Source of the DNA: Pseudomonadota bacterium
GTDB taxonomy: Bacteria > Pseudomonadota > Gammaproteobacteria > Burkholderiales > Burkholderiaceae_D
Direction: 5' to 3'
Assembly (NCBI GenBank): GCA_023409175.1
Contig: JAEYIG010000154.1
Location: forward strand, 1-5,303
Length of the DNA stretch: 5,303 nucleotides
The notes below the pieces were generated by a model. It had not been told where the DNA came from and did no database searches. It saw nothing but the letters and a program-made list of their open reading frames with translations. A program made the translations under genes and the position numbers. Below are positions 5,260-5,303 of the stretch, piece by piece. The first letter of the stretch is position 1. The number at the start of each line of letters is the position of its first letter.

Positions 5260-5303
5260 ATGCCACTCCAACCCAGATACTTCTTATTCCTCGTACCGCT
5301 TGC
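5260..5303 (+). CDS. Start of a probable exported protein (cut by window edge)
   Basis: Only 14 complete codons are visible, reading MPLQPRYFLFLVPL. AAGGAG at 5249-5254 is a perfect Shine-Dalgarno sequence five bases before the ATG, and the reading frame stays open to the window end. A basic residue at position 6 followed by a run of Phe, Leu and Val looks like the start of a signal peptide or a first membrane segment. It begins 43 bases after the Tyr/Pro-rich gene without a terminator between, so the two are probably one operon. The family cannot be named from this fragment. Confidence 0.6.
   Translation, partial: MPLQPRYFLFLVPL

Overview
The window looks like ordinary chromosomal core sequence of a beta-proteobacterium (Burkholderiales). 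An Oxalobacteraceae-like host is my best guess, from the style of the GlyA, RibD and tautomerase proteins and a base composition near half GC judged by eye. This placement rests on recognition and was not searched. I see no transposase, phage gene, CRISPR array, tRNA or rRNA.

Left part, all on the minus strand. From right to left: glyA (serine hydroxymethyltransferase, 1583-2830), a strong intrinsic terminator (1536-1565), then ribD (361-1473) and the 5' part of ribE (348 down to the window edge). RibD and RibE are consecutive players in riboflavin synthesis, with a 12-base gap that suggests co-transcription. RibD deaminates and reduces the GTP-derived pyrimidine, and RibE makes riboflavin from lumazine. 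The short glyA-ribD spacer holds the terminator, a 30-bp dyad that could be an operator, and a repeated terminator-arm sequence that would allow an alternative RNA fold. No FMN riboswitch is visible there.

Middle. A roughly 300-bp divergent intergenic region (2831-3132) carries a plausible glyA promoter with a long leader containing two small hairpins. It also has a TATAAT box for the rightward gene, a 60-residue 4-oxalocrotonate-tautomerase-family protein (3133-3315) in which the classical catalytic Arg39 is Asp. A perfect 11-bp hairpin separates this gene from a convergent CPA1-type cation/proton antiporter (3369-4628, minus).

Right part. A 213-bp AT-rich divergent spacer (4629-4841) precedes a rightward pair: a small exported Tyr/Pro-rich protein with a C-terminal Cys/Trp motif (4842-5216) and the first 14 codons of a second gene (from 5260) with a perfect Shine-Dalgarno sequence and a hydrophobic, signal-like start.

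Most of the window is familiar metabolism and transport. The less explained parts are the Tyr/Pro-rich exported protein and its partner, the Asp39 tautomerase, and the small regulatory structures around glyA and ribD. I did not find evidence of a large new system.
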